A stretch of DNA of 35,320 nt from a bacterium (GCA_021815785.1 JAKAZS010000027.1:1-35320), one strand, 5' to 3'. Numbered from the stretch's first letter, positions 24,151-33,669 are shown. Notes: generated by a model from the letters alone, not told the origin. Made by a program: numbers and translations.

Positions 24151-27100
24151 ATGTTTCAAGCAACGCTAAATAACTTAATTGAATTTTTTTATAAAAAGCC
24201 TTTAATAACTATTATTTTAACTTTAAGTATTTTTGGCAGTGGGCTGTGGGCTCATAGTATTTTAGACACTGAAGCTTATCCAGAATTTACGCCGCCTACC
24301 GTGCGCGTTATTACGCTGGCTCCTGGTAAAGGTGCTGAAGAAGTAGAAAGATTAATTACCATTCCTCTTGAAAAAGAATTAAATGCAATTCCGCATGAAG
24401 TAACTTTAAGATCTATATCTATTCTTGGATTATCAGTCATAAGCATAATTTTTGAAGATGGTACAACGCAATTACAAAATCGCCAACAGGTATTAGAACG
24501 CGTAAGCCAAGCGGATATACCTGATTATGCTAAACCTGGCCTAGATCCTGATTCGGGTGGAACAGGTGAAATTTATCGTTATACTTTAGAATCTAAATAT
24601 TATAATCCCATGAGTTTAAAGGCTATCGAAGACTGGCAATTAGAACGTGCCTTTAAGCAAATTCCCGGCGTTATTGATGTGGTAAGTTTTGGTGGGCCAA
24701 CTAAAAATTACCAAATCAATATTGATGCCAAAAAATTAGTTTCTTATGGTATACAGTTGACTACTGTATTTGAGGCTATTCAAAATTCAAATGGGACTAC
24801 CGGAGGTAATTACATTGAAAACAATGGTCGAGCTTATGTAGTTCGAGGGCTTGGGCTGTTGCGCAACTGTAAGGACATTGAGCAAGTTGTTGTTTCCAGT
24901 ACCCAGGATGGTGTACCGGTTCGAGTTAAAGATATTGCTAAAGTTGATATTGGCCCGGGTATTAGACTTGGGCAATTAGGCAAAAACAATGACAATGATG
25001 CGGTAATGGGTATTGTGTTGATGCGCCGTGGCGAAAATGCATCTAAAGTAGTGGAAAGACTTTACGAGAAACTCCCTGAAATTAAAGCTAGTTTGCCTAG
25101 CGGAATAAAACTCGAAAAACTATATGATCGTCAGGAATTAGTCCAGCATACACTGGATACCGTTTTTCATAATGTGTTTGAAGGTATTTTACTGGTTGTT
25201 AGCGTTTTAATTGTATTTTTATTTGATTTTCAAAGTGGTTTAATCGCTTCGTTAGCAATTCCTTTATCCCTTTGTCTGGCACTGGTTTTATTATGTGTAT
25301 TTCATATTTCGGCTAATTTATTGAGTTTAGGTGCTATCGACTTTGGTATTATTGTTGATGGAGCAGTTGTTATGGTCGAAAATGCATATGCTAAATTAAG
25401 CAGTTTACCAGAATCAGCCTCATTAAACGAAAAAAAAGACTTGGTTTTACAATGTGCTAAACAAGTAGGTTCGCCAATATTATTTGCAATTACTATAATT
25501 ATGGCCGCATTTTTACCCATTTTTTCGTTTCAGGGCGTTGCCGGTAAATTATTCAGACCTTTGGTTTTTACCATGAATTTCCATTTGGTTGGCGCTATTG
25601 TCAGCGCATTATTTATTATCCCTTGCCTAATTGGATTATTTCTAGCCAGAAGAAAACTTACGCATACGGATAGCCCAGTTGTTAAATTGGCGCATTTTAT
25701 CTATAATCCGTTATTAAAATGGTCGTTAAATCATAAACGTTATGTAATCATAATGGCTTTTGCTTCATTCGTTGCAACCGCATTTATTGGAAGCAATGTA
25801 GGTTCAGAATTTTTACCAGCCTTAGATGAAGGCAATATCTGGCTTAGAACTACGGTTATGCCAACATCAGTATCTTTAGAAGAATCAGTAAAAATTGCTA
25901 AAAAAATGCGTGATATTATTTTACAATATCCAGAGGTCAGGAATGTAACGAGTCAAACCGGGTCGCCAGATGATGGAACTGATCCTAATTTGTTTAGTAA
26001 TATTGAATTATTTATTGATTTATATCCAGCTTCATCTTGGCGAAGGGAGTTTCAGCAAAACAAGCAGAAATTAATTGAGTCATTTAATAAAAATTTAGCC
26101 GCTATTCCTAATGCGGTACTATATTTTTCGCAATATATTCAAGATAATGTCGACGAAGCTGTTGCTGGAGCCAAGGGCTCTTTGGCCATTAAAATATATG
26201 GTCCAGATATTAATATCCTTCAAAGTCTGGGCGATAAAATTGCTAAAATCGTGGAAAAAGTTCCTGGTTTAGTTGACGTAGCCTGTAGTCAGCAATTAGG
26301 TCAACCGCAGTATCAAATAGCAATTGAACGAGATAAGGCTAGTCGTTATGGTGTTAATGTATCAGATATTCAGAATTTGGTGGAAACTGCTATAGCCGGT
26401 AAAGTTGCCACACGATTAATTGATGATGAAAAGCGCTTTCCTGTATTTGTTAGATTTTCGCGTGAATATCGTGATACGGAAAAGGCTCTGGATAACATTT
26501 TAATTGATCCGCCCGGTCCTATTACATCTATTCCGCTATCTGAAATGGCCTCAATAAAATATGGCAGCGGTGCTGCTTTTATAACCAGAGAAGCTAATAG
26601 CCGCGTTATGATTGTGCGCATTAATTTACGCGGTCGCGATCTTGGCTCTGCCGTTCAGGAAGCCCAAGAAAATATTGCTAAACAAGTAAGTTTGCCACCA
26701 GGTTATCATTTAAAATGGGCTGGTCAATATGAGTTTCAACAAGAAGCTAATAAGCGCTTGATGATAATCGTTCCGGTAACTTTATTGTTAATTTATTTTA
26801 TTTTGTTATTTGCCTTTGGTTCTTATTCATATGCGTTGTTGATTTTATGTGCAGTTCCTTTAGCTGGTCTTGGTGGCTTTACTGCATTATTGCTTACGCA
26901 CACGTATTTTAGTATTTCAGCAGCAGTTGGCTTTATTGCTTTATCAGGTGTTACTGTTCAAAATGGAGTGATTTTAGTCAGTTACATTTTACAACTGAGA
27001 AAAGCTGAAAACCTATCGGTTTATGAAGCTGCCTATAAAGGAGCGATGGAACGGGTTCGACCAGTATTAATGACGGCTACGGTCGCCATGTTAGGTCTTT

Positions 27101-28530
27101 TGCCCGCAGCCTTATCCAATGGGATTGGATCGCAAAGTCAAAAACCTTTTGCGATAGTTATTATTGGTGGTTTACTTTCAGCTACGGTTTTAACGTTAAT
27201 TGTTTTGCCGGTTTTATATATTGTTTTTGAAACTTATTTAAATAAGGAATTTTTCATGAAGATTATTCGCCATAAGCATAATGCTAATTTAAGCATTTTT
27301 TTATTGATTGTTTTGTTTGGTATTCAAGGTTGCAGTAGTAACACTATTTCTAATAAAATTATTAAACCGGTACCAGTAGAGCAGTTAAGAGCAACTACTC
27401 CGGTTATACCAACGCCTACGATAATTAATTTGTCGCCAGCCCAAGAAAATGAAATTGACTTAAAATTAACTACAGTTAAAGAAGATTACATACATGAATA
27501 TGTTGAATCACCTGGACGAGTTGGACCCAATGCTGAATTGTCTAGACTGGTATCAACACCATCAGCTGGTAGGGCTGCTCAAGTATTATCTAGGCTAGGT
27601 GATATGGTTAAAGAGGGGCAGACGATGGCCGTAATTAAATCTGATGCCATTGGTCAATTACAGTCTGACCTTTTGCAAAATGTGCTCCAGGCTAAGGCTG
27701 ATATTATTCAGCAGGAAGTTCAGTTAAAACTATCGAAAATTACTTATAATCGTGAAAAACAATTATTTGATGAACAGGTTTCAGCTAAGGCCGACATGCA
27801 ATCAGCGCAAACCCAATTAGAAAAAGATGAGGCTAATTTAACGGCGCTTAAAGCTAAATTAGCGGCTTTAATTACTACCGCTCAAGAAAGACTAAGTCTT
27901 TTGGGCGCGCCGCCTGATTCAGCGAACAAAGTAATTAATCGTAAAAAAATTGACCCGTTTATATTAATTAAAGCTCCTATGGATGGATTGGTAATTGAAC
28001 GTACGATTAATTCAGGAGAATTAAATGATGGTAATAAAGAATTGTTTACCATAACCGACTTATCGCAAGTCTGGTTATTTGCTGACATTTTTGAAAAAGA
28101 TATTGAAGCCATAAAAAAAGGGCAAGAAGCTCATGTTACTATTGATAGTATCCCTGGTGAAAAATTCCCGGCTCAAATTATTTGGGTTGGTGATTCGGTA
28201 AGTACGCAAACACGAACTTTGCCAATTAGAGCTAATGTAACTAATAAAAATTTATTACTTAAACCAGGTATGTTTGCGCGCATGAAAGTTGATGTTGGTA
28301 TGACCAAAAAATTAGTAGTACCAAGTCAGGCTGTTATTCAAGAAGGTGATGATAATTTTGTTTTTGTCAACAAAGGCAAGGGGAATTTTGAAGAGCGTAA
28401 AATTACCCAAGGTGTAGATGATGGTAACTATACCGAAATTGTAAGTGGTCTATCTCTTGGCGAAGTAGTTGTTTGTCATGGTGGCACATCATTATTAGGT
28501 GATGCTCTAAAATCAGCTGAGGAAAATTAA
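24151..28530 (+). CDS. Heavy-metal RND pump fused to its periplasmic adaptor
   Basis: One uninterrupted 1459-codon frame joins two proteins that are normally separate. Residues 1-1035 are a full HME-RND pump (CzcA/CusA family): a first TM helix, large periplasmic porter domains, and the TM4 proton-relay signature D397-F-G...D403-G-A...E410-N. That is the CzcA-like divalent-metal form rather than the Cu/Ag one. It continues through the last TM helix (VLPVLYIVF). From M1036 comes a complete membrane-fusion adaptor (CzcB/CusB type) with its own lipoprotein signal: a basic start, a hydrophobic core and a lipobox IQGC with C1061. A lipoyl-like/coiled-coil hairpin and beta-barrel domains follow. 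AAGGA lies 7 nt before the internal ATG (27256), so the adaptor may also be made separately. Substrate metal is inferred only from the signature. Confidence 0.9.
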   Translation: MFQATLNNLIEFFYKKPLITIILTLSIFGSGLWAHSILDTEAYPEFTPPTVRVITLAPGKGAEEVERLITIPLEKELNAIPHEVTLRSISILGLSVISIIFEDGTTQLQNRQQVLERVSQADIPDYAKPGLDPDSGGTGEIYRYTLESKYYNPMSLKAIEDWQLERAFKQIPGVIDVVSFGGPTKNYQINIDAKKLVSYGIQLTTVFEAIQNSNGTTGGNYIENNGRAYVVRGLGLLRNCKDIEQVVVSSTQDGVPVRVKDIAKVDIGPGIRLGQLGKNNDNDAVMGIVLMRRGENASKVVERLYEKLPEIKASLPSGIKLEKLYDRQELVQHTLDTVFHNVFEGILLVVSVLIVFLFDFQSGLIASLAIPLSLCLALVLLCVFHISANLLSLGAIDFGIIVDGAVVMVENAYAKLSSLPESASLNEKKDLVLQCAKQVGSPILFAITIIMAAFLPIFSFQGVAGKLFRPLVFTMNFHLVGAIVSALFIIPCLIGLFLARRKLTHTDSPVVKLAHFIYNPLLKWSLNHKRYVIIMAFASFVATAFIGSNVGSEFLPALDEGNIWLRTTVMPTSVSLEESVKIAKKMRDIILQYPEVRNVTSQTGSPDDGTDPNLFSNIELFIDLYPASSWRREFQQNKQKLIESFNKNLAAIPNAVLYFSQYIQDNVDEAVAGAKGSLAIKIYGPDINILQSLGDKIAKIVEKVPGLVDVACSQQLGQPQYQIAIERDKASRYGVNVSDIQNLVETAIAGKVATRLIDDEKRFPVFVRFSREYRDTEKALDNILIDPPGPITSIPLSEMASIKYGSGAAFITREANSRVMIVRINLRGRDLGSAVQEAQENIAKQVSLPPGYHLKWAGQYEFQQEANKRLMIIVPVTLLLIYFILLFAFGSYSYALLILCAVPLAGLGGFTALLLTHTYFSISAAVGFIALSGVTVQNGVILVSYILQLRKAENLSVYEAAYKGAMERVRPVLMTATVAMLGLLPAALSNGIGSQSQKPFAIVIIGGLLSATVLTLIVLPVLYIVFETYLNKEFFMKIIRHKHNANLSIFLLIVLFGIQGCSSNTISNKIIKPVPVEQLRATTPVIPTPTIINLSPAQENEIDLKLTTVKEDYIHEYVESPGRVGPNAELSRLVSTPSAGRAAQVLSRLGDMVKEGQTMAVIKSDAIGQLQSDLLQNVLQAKADIIQQEVQLKLSKITYNREKQLFDEQVSAKADMQSAQTQLEKDEANLTALKAKLAALITTAQERLSLLGAPPDSANKVINRKKIDPFILIKAPMDGLVIERTINSGELNDGNKELFTITDLSQVWLFADIFEKDIEAIKKGQEAHVTIDSIPGEKFPAQIIWVGDSVSTQTRTLPIRANVTNKNLLLKPGMFARMKVDVGMTKKLVVPSQAVIQEGDDNFVFVNKGKGNFEERKITQGVDDGNYTEIVSGLSLGEVVVCHGGTSLLGDALKSAEEN
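27256..28530 (+). CDS. Internal start: lipoprotein efflux adaptor (HlyD/CzcB type)
   Basis: This is the same frame as the pump, starting at the internal ATG 27256 with AAGGA (27244-27248) at good spacing. Translation from here gives a 424-aa adaptor lipoprotein (lipobox Cys at position 26) that would dock the pump to the outer-membrane channels. Visible parts are the lipoyl half-motifs (GRAAQVLSRLGDMVKEGQ and APMDGLVIERTI), a long Gln/Lys/Ala-rich coiled-coil hairpin between them, and the barrel region VWLFADIFEKDIEAIKKGQ. I list it separately because it may be an independent product as well as the fusion's C-terminal part. Confidence 0.55.
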   Translation: MKIIRHKHNANLSIFLLIVLFGIQGCSSNTISNKIIKPVPVEQLRATTPVIPTPTIINLSPAQENEIDLKLTTVKEDYIHEYVESPGRVGPNAELSRLVSTPSAGRAAQVLSRLGDMVKEGQTMAVIKSDAIGQLQSDLLQNVLQAKADIIQQEVQLKLSKITYNREKQLFDEQVSAKADMQSAQTQLEKDEANLTALKAKLAALITTAQERLSLLGAPPDSANKVINRKKIDPFILIKAPMDGLVIERTINSGELNDGNKELFTITDLSQVWLFADIFEKDIEAIKKGQEAHVTIDSIPGEKFPAQIIWVGDSVSTQTRTLPIRANVTNKNLLLKPGMFARMKVDVGMTKKLVVPSQAVIQEGDDNFVFVNKGKGNFEERKITQGVDDGNYTEIVSGLSLGEVVVCHGGTSLLGDALKSAEEN

Positions 28531-28531
28531 G

Positions 28532-29299
28532 ATGTTCAAATATTCTAAACAAATAACTAGTATTTTAATGCTTAATAAATTAGCTTTAAATTTTTATCTA
28601 GTTTTTATTTTAATAATTAATAATTTAATTGTAAATAAATATTTGGTTACTGCTGGTACTACTTATATTACACCATCTGCTCCACTTCGCAGTAATACTG
28701 ATAGTTCCAGTGTGCCGGGGGTAAATTCGCAAATATATTCAGGTCAATCGAGTATTCAGATGTTTGAACTTCCTTCTGGCGGTATGCAAGATATTGCTCC
28801 GGTTCCTTTTATGGGAGCAAATCCTAGTTTAAATTCGAACAATATCAATGATTTTAATAATAAAAAAAATGACTTGACCAAGTTAAATCATCCCGATAAG
28901 CTTAATAATAAGTCAAATCCCATAACCCCTTTGCGTAGTATGATCAATACCCAGTCTTCAATTAATCAGGGCAATAGTAGCGTTGATTCATTTTTTGATA
29001 TTAAACCAGTTCAATCAGTAAATATTGACCCACAGTTTAAGGCTAATATTAAGGTTCATAAGCTTAATAAGGCTGGCACAATTATTTGGCATACTTTAGA
29101 CAATTTAGGCGTACCGATGTTTGTTAATATCGATAACCCGATTGATCCAAGTTTAGCTAAACCCATTGAATCTAAGCAATTAGATAATTCCCTAAATCCT
29201 AATATTCAAAATAATAATCAGCCACCAATTGAACATAAAAAATTACCCGACAGCGAATTAGAGGGGATTGATAATAATAATGATATTAAAGCTAAATAA
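28532..29299 (+). CDS. Asn-rich secreted protein of the efflux operon, unknown
   Basis: It starts 1 nt after the pump stop, so it is translationally linked to it. The 255-aa product has a hydrophobic N-terminal segment (about residues 14-41), likely a signal peptide or anchor. A long low-complexity Asn/Ser/Pro/Lys-rich part follows. One more structured stretch (about 165-205, around HKLNKAGTIIWHTLDNLGVPMFV) precedes a disordered acidic tail. I recognise no family. Its position between adaptor and channels suggests a periplasmic role in the efflux system, such as a metal chaperone or spacer, but no Cys/Met/His metal-binding cluster is obvious. Confidence 0.75.
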   Translation: MFKYSKQITSILMLNKLALNFYLVFILIINNLIVNKYLVTAGTTYITPSAPLRSNTDSSSVPGVNSQIYSGQSSIQMFELPSGGMQDIAPVPFMGANPSLNSNNINDFNNKKNDLTKLNHPDKLNNKSNPITPLRSMINTQSSINQGNSSVDSFFDIKPVQSVNIDPQFKANIKVHKLNKAGTIIWHTLDNLGVPMFVNIDNPIDPSLAKPIESKQLDNSLNPNIQNNNQPPIEHKKLPDSELEGIDNNNDIKAK

Positions 29300-30722
29300 T
29301 GTAAAATTTTTAGTGAAATCCCGCTGGATTTTGTCTACCGTAACTTATCTAACGATATTCTATAATTGTTTAAATTTAAATTCAGAAAGCTTAGCTAATG
29401 TACAAGTTCAGGTTGAAAAAAATGATACTACTTCCAATAATGCCAATATCAATAATAGCTTACCACAGCAAATAATAAGCTTGGAATCAGCTTTTACTAA
29501 GGCTAATCAAGAAAACAAGGAGATTTTTATTGCAAAATATAATTTAGCTATAGCTAAATCTCAAATTACGATAGCTAAAGCTATAGCCAATCCAAGGTTT
29601 AGTTTGCAGTACGGATTTGGTCCAGCCTTTACCATAATTTTAGCTGGAAATCCACAGCAGTTTGGTTTACAGTTTGATATACCCACTGCCGGTAAACGCA
29701 GTAAAAACATTAATCTGGCTAATAGTAATTATGAATTAACCAAATTTCAGTTAGAAGCTTTGCTATTTGATATTCACAACCGTACCCGTAGAGCTTATGC
29801 TGATCTTGTAGCGGCTGAAGCCTATGAGGATCTTATTGAAGCTCAACGTAGGTCGGCTCTCGAACTTCAAACCATTGCTAAAATGCGTTATGATGCGGGA
29901 AAGTCACCAATGAGTGAAGTCCTATTATCTAAACTTGGGGTTATTCAATTTGATATTCAACGCAAACAAGCTAAAACTCGATTAAAACAAGCTTCAGCTA
30001 CTTTAACTCAATTACTTGGTGAAACACCTAAACGGGTTGAAATTATTAACGTAGATGATAATGGCCTATTTAACCTGACTGCCAATAAATCTTCGATAGT
30101 GCCATCACCTAAACTTGATTTACCTAAGCTTGATGAATTACTGCCAATGGCTAAAGCCCAACGACCTGATTTGAAAACCTTAATTCAACAAGCTTATAGT
30201 GATAAGCAGGCAATTGCGGTGGCTAAGGCTAAACGAATTCCGGATCTTTTTATTGATAGTGGCTATCAGTTTACGACATTTCTTAAGCATCAGCCTTATG
30301 ATGCTTATCCTTATTCTGTGCCAAATTCGCCTGGTTGTTATTTGAATGTAGAGGTAGAACTGCCAATTTTATATCAGTATCAAGGTGAAATCATGCAATC
30401 TAAAGAAACTTGGTTACAGGACTTTGATCAAATTAATCAGCTTAAACTGCAAATTGCCTGTGATATTGTTGTTAGCTATGAGGCTGTCCAGGTTACGCGA
30501 GCCAATGTAATAAAGTATCAGCTTGAATTAATTCCCAAAGCGCTTAAAGTTTCTAATTTGGCTTTTAAAAGTTATGCTGTTGGCAAAGGTGATTTGTCAG
30601 CAGCTATTTTAGCTAGGCAACAATACCAGCAAATTCTGGCTAGTTACTTTGATACCATTGTAGCTTATCAAAATGCTTGGGCTGATTTAGAAAAAGCGAT
30701 GGGAGTATCCTTGAAATTATAA
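29280..30722 (+). CDS. Outer-membrane efflux channel (TolC/CusC family), paralog 1
   Basis: This belongs to the outer-membrane efflux protein family, whose trimers form a beta-barrel plus an alpha-helical tunnel through the periplasm. Two repeated OEP halves are visible. The first has ESAFTKANQENKEI and the PRFSLQYGFGPAF strand; the second has LPMAKAQRPDLKTLIQQA; the end is YFDTIVAYQNAWADLEKAMG. I chose ATG 29280; a TTG at 29268 and a GTG at 29313 are in frame, and GAGGGG (29261-29266) lies just upstream. The start overlaps the previous gene by 20 nt. It has a signal peptide and is about 480 aa. Its TAA shares one base with the ATG of paralog 2. Confidence 0.9.
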   Translation: MILKLNNVKFLVKSRWILSTVTYLTIFYNCLNLNSESLANVQVQVEKNDTTSNNANINNSLPQQIISLESAFTKANQENKEIFIAKYNLAIAKSQITIAKAIANPRFSLQYGFGPAFTIILAGNPQQFGLQFDIPTAGKRSKNINLANSNYELTKFQLEALLFDIHNRTRRAYADLVAAEAYEDLIEAQRRSALELQTIAKMRYDAGKSPMSEVLLSKLGVIQFDIQRKQAKTRLKQASATLTQLLGETPKRVEIINVDDNGLFNLTANKSSIVPSPKLDLPKLDELLPMAKAQRPDLKTLIQQAYSDKQAIAVAKAKRIPDLFIDSGYQFTTFLKHQPYDAYPYSVPNSPGCYLNVEVELPILYQYQGEIMQSKETWLQDFDQINQLKLQIACDIVVSYEAVQVTRANVIKYQLELIPKALKVSNLAFKSYAVGKGDLSAAILARQQYQQILASYFDTIVAYQNAWADLEKAMGVSLKL

Positions 30723-32095
30723 TGATATCAAATAAAGTTTTACTAGTTATTATATGTAGCTTGGCGTTTTTTAGCAATACCCTGGCCTTAGCTGAAGTGA
30801 GTAGTGATTTAACCGTTAGCTCGCCGTTAAAAGTCCGACGATTTTTACTGGCCACTTGTTTTAAAAAAGCTGACGATTTTAATAAAGAAATACTTGTTGC
30901 CACCACTAATTTGTCGATTGCTAAAGCCTTAATTATAATAGCTAAAGCCATTCCGAACCCGGTATATAATTTATTATATGGCTGGGGTCCAGCTTGGGAA
31001 TATATTGTGGCTGGTAATAATCAGCAGTTTGGCTGGACGCAAGAAATTCAAATTTTAGGTAGAAGGTCAAAAAAAACTAATGTTGCAAATGCTAATTACT
31101 TTCAAATTGCTTTTCAAGTTGAAGCTATTCGCTTTAATGTTCACAACCAGGTTCGTAGAGCTTATATTGATTTAGCTGCAGCCCATGCTTATGAAAATGC
31201 AATTAAAATTCAAGTGGGTAATTCCCAGAAGCTATTATCGATAACGCAAAAGCGTTTTGCCGTGGGGAAGGCATCAGGCTTGGAAATCGAACAGGCCAAG
31301 TTGACCTCAATGCAAATTGCCGTATTGCAAAATCAAGCTATCGGTAAACTAATTAAAGCTTCAACACAATTATGCAAACTTATGGGCGAAACCCCATACA
31401 ATGACGAAATTATTGATGTTGATGAAAAGGCTATATTTAATTTGGCTGGTGAATTTAATGCTTTAGACCCAGCCGTTAGACGTGAAATACCGCCGTTAGC
31501 CAAATTGTTACCTGCTGCCTGGGTGAATCGTAATGACTTAAAGACCCTTATTCAACAGGCTTATACGGATAAAAAAAGTTTGGTTTTAGCTAAAACACAA
31601 AGACTGCCAGATCCTTTCATTGGTTTTAATTATATGTTTTCGACATATAAACCTTACCAGCCTCAATATTTTTTACCTGGGGTTAAAGTGCCACAGCAAC
31701 CAGGTTATTTGTTTACTTATGGTCAGGAGTTGCCATTGTTTTATCAATACCAAGGGCAAATTGATCAGGCTAAAAATACCTGGCTTCAGGACTTTAAGCA
31801 AAATGACTTACTTAAATCCCAAATTGCTTTAGATATAGTTTTAGCTTATGAAGCTTTACTATCGCTAAAAGCTAATTTAGATAAATACCAAAATGAATTA
31901 TTGCCCAGTTCTTTCAAAGTATGTCAGTTAAGTCGACGTGGTTATGAATTAGGTAAAACTGACTTAATTACTGCTTTACTTAGTCAGCAGCAATATATGC
32001 AATTAATTTTTTCTTATTTTGATACCATTGTTGCTTATCATAATGCCTGGGCTGATTTAGAAAAGGCGATTGGACTTCCCTTAATTAATAGTTAG
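30722..32095 (+). CDS. Outer-membrane efflux channel (TolC/CusC family), paralog 2
   Basis: This is the second of three tandem OEP genes (457 aa), coupled to paralog 1 by a TAATG overlap. It has a signal peptide (MISNKVLLV plus hydrophobic core to about residue 22). The same landmarks appear in altered form: LLYGWGPAWEYIVAGNNQQFG, GRRSKKTNVANANY, PPLAKLLPAAWVNRNDLKTL and SYFDTIVAYHNAWADLEKAIG. It looks the most diverged of the three in the first OEP half (ILGRRSKK against TAGKRSKK in the others), so it may have a special role in a mixed channel or with another partner. Confidence 0.9.
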   Translation: MISNKVLLVIICSLAFFSNTLALAEVSSDLTVSSPLKVRRFLLATCFKKADDFNKEILVATTNLSIAKALIIIAKAIPNPVYNLLYGWGPAWEYIVAGNNQQFGWTQEIQILGRRSKKTNVANANYFQIAFQVEAIRFNVHNQVRRAYIDLAAAHAYENAIKIQVGNSQKLLSITQKRFAVGKASGLEIEQAKLTSMQIAVLQNQAIGKLIKASTQLCKLMGETPYNDEIIDVDEKAIFNLAGEFNALDPAVRREIPPLAKLLPAAWVNRNDLKTLIQQAYTDKKSLVLAKTQRLPDPFIGFNYMFSTYKPYQPQYFLPGVKVPQQPGYLFTYGQELPLFYQYQGQIDQAKNTWLQDFKQNDLLKSQIALDIVLAYEALLSLKANLDKYQNELLPSSFKVCQLSRRGYELGKTDLITALLSQQQYMQLIFSYFDTIVAYHNAWADLEKAIGLPLINS

Positions 32096-32101
32096 TAAAT
32101 T

Positions 32102-33475
32102 ATGATTGTAAAAGTAATTATTTTAATTATTAGCTTTATACTGTTTACTCCTATTAAGAGTTATGCTGAAGACGGAGTTAATGATAGGCTGCTTAAAGCT
32201 TCGACAATTATAAGCCCTAAGCCATCTACAGTATTATCCTTACAGAATTCGTTTGACATTGCCAATTTAAAAAATTATGATATCATTGTGGCGCGTAAAA
32301 ATTTAAATTTAGCGATAGCTCAAGTTAAAATTGCTAAAGCTATACCTAACCCTCAATTTCAGCTTCAGGCCGGATTTGGTCCAGCTTTTACATATTTATT
32401 TACTGGTCAAACTCAACAGATTTTGTTTACCCAAGAAATTCAAACAGCTGGTAAACGTAGTAAAAAAATAAATTTAGCTTTAGCTAATTTAGAGCTTTCT
32501 AAATTAAGTCTTGACTCTTTAAGCTTTAATATTCATAATAAAGTGCGTAGGGCTTATGCTGAATTAGTTGCAGCTAATGCTTATGAAGATCTGATAAATT
32601 CGCAGCGTAATGTAGCTAAAAAATTACTGGATGTGGCTCGAAAAAGGTTTGAGGCTGGTAAAGCTGCCTATGCAGAAGTGCTTCAGGCTGAGTTAAACAT
32701 GCTTCAGTTTGAGACATCGCAAAATCAGGCTCAAACTCGACTTCAGCAGGCATCAGCACAATTAGCTTTGCTAATTGGTAAAAACATTAATAATATTGAA
32801 CTGTTTGAAATTACTGAAAACGGTATGTTTCAACTTTCAGCCGAAAAAACTGATATAGTACCATCACCTAAACGTGAATTGCCCAGTATTAGTGATTTAC
32901 TGCTAAAAGCTTATAATGAAAGACCGGATTTGAAAGTGGCTATCCAAAAAGTTTTTACTAACAGCAAAGCTTTTACCTTGGCTCAGGCTCAGGCAATTCC
33001 TGATTTATTCATAGCAGCGGGCTATGCCTATACTACTTTTGCCGCTCACCAACCAGCTGGGTTTGTTCCAGCCCCAGCGCAACCTGGTGTCTTTATAGCT
33101 TTAAATACAAATACGCCTATCTTCTATCAGAATCAAGGGCAGATTGCCAGTGCTAAGGCAATTTATCGCCAGTCGCAATTACAAGTAGATTTACTTAAAT
33201 CCCAAATTGCCGGTGATGTTATTAATGCTTGTACGGATGTTAATGTGGCGCGTAAAAATATTTTTAATTATAGTGATAAACTATTGCCCGTAGCTGCTAA
33301 TGTAGCTAAATTGGCTAGGCGTGGCTATGAAGTTGGTATCAGTGATTTGTCTACAGCTATTGTAGCGCAGCAGCAGTATCAACAGACTTTAGCCGCTTAT
33401 TTTGATGTTGTGGTCAATTATCAAAATGCCTGGGCTGATCTTGAACAGGCGGTGGGTTTACCGTTGAAGATTTAG
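32102..33475 (+). CDS. Outer-membrane efflux channel (TolC/CusC family), paralog 3
   Basis: This is the third tandem OEP gene (457 aa), starting 6 nt after paralog 2. The signal peptide ends near SYAE (about residue 22). The helical repeats LQNSFDIANLKNYDIIVAR and SDLLLKAYNERPDLKVAIQK and the closing AYFDVVVNYQNAWADLEQAVG mark both OEP halves. It shares the TAGKRSKKINLA segment with paralog 1. It is probably the last gene of the efflux operon: a 252-bp gap follows and the next gene has its own promoter. Confidence 0.9.
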   Translation: MIVKVIILIISFILFTPIKSYAEDGVNDRLLKASTIISPKPSTVLSLQNSFDIANLKNYDIIVARKNLNLAIAQVKIAKAIPNPQFQLQAGFGPAFTYLFTGQTQQILFTQEIQTAGKRSKKINLALANLELSKLSLDSLSFNIHNKVRRAYAELVAANAYEDLINSQRNVAKKLLDVARKRFEAGKAAYAEVLQAELNMLQFETSQNQAQTRLQQASAQLALLIGKNINNIELFEITENGMFQLSAEKTDIVPSPKRELPSISDLLLKAYNERPDLKVAIQKVFTNSKAFTLAQAQAIPDLFIAAGYAYTTFAAHQPAGFVPAPAQPGVFIALNTNTPIFYQNQGQIASAKAIYRQSQLQVDLLKSQIAGDVINACTDVNVARKNIFNYSDKLLPVAANVAKLARRGYEVGISDLSTAIVAQQQYQQTLAAYFDVVVNYQNAWADLEQAVGLPLKI

Positions 33476-33669
33476 TAGGGTTTTGTTCGATAATCAAGTA
33501 ATAAATAATTTATAAAGGGGTTGGCTCTATCAGTGAAATTATTTAAATAATGTAGACTTGTATGTGATAATTTCTTATAATTAAGCTATTAATTCTTTAT
33601 TACTTTTTTATGCAATCTTGAACAAAAGTCTAAGGAATAACCTAATAAATTTAAAATCAATAAATGGAC

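Noticed and set aside
30640-30951. Minus-strand 103-codon open frame across paralogs 1 and 2
   Set aside because: Lies entirely opposite two conserved channel genes; no initiation signal and no recognisable protein features.
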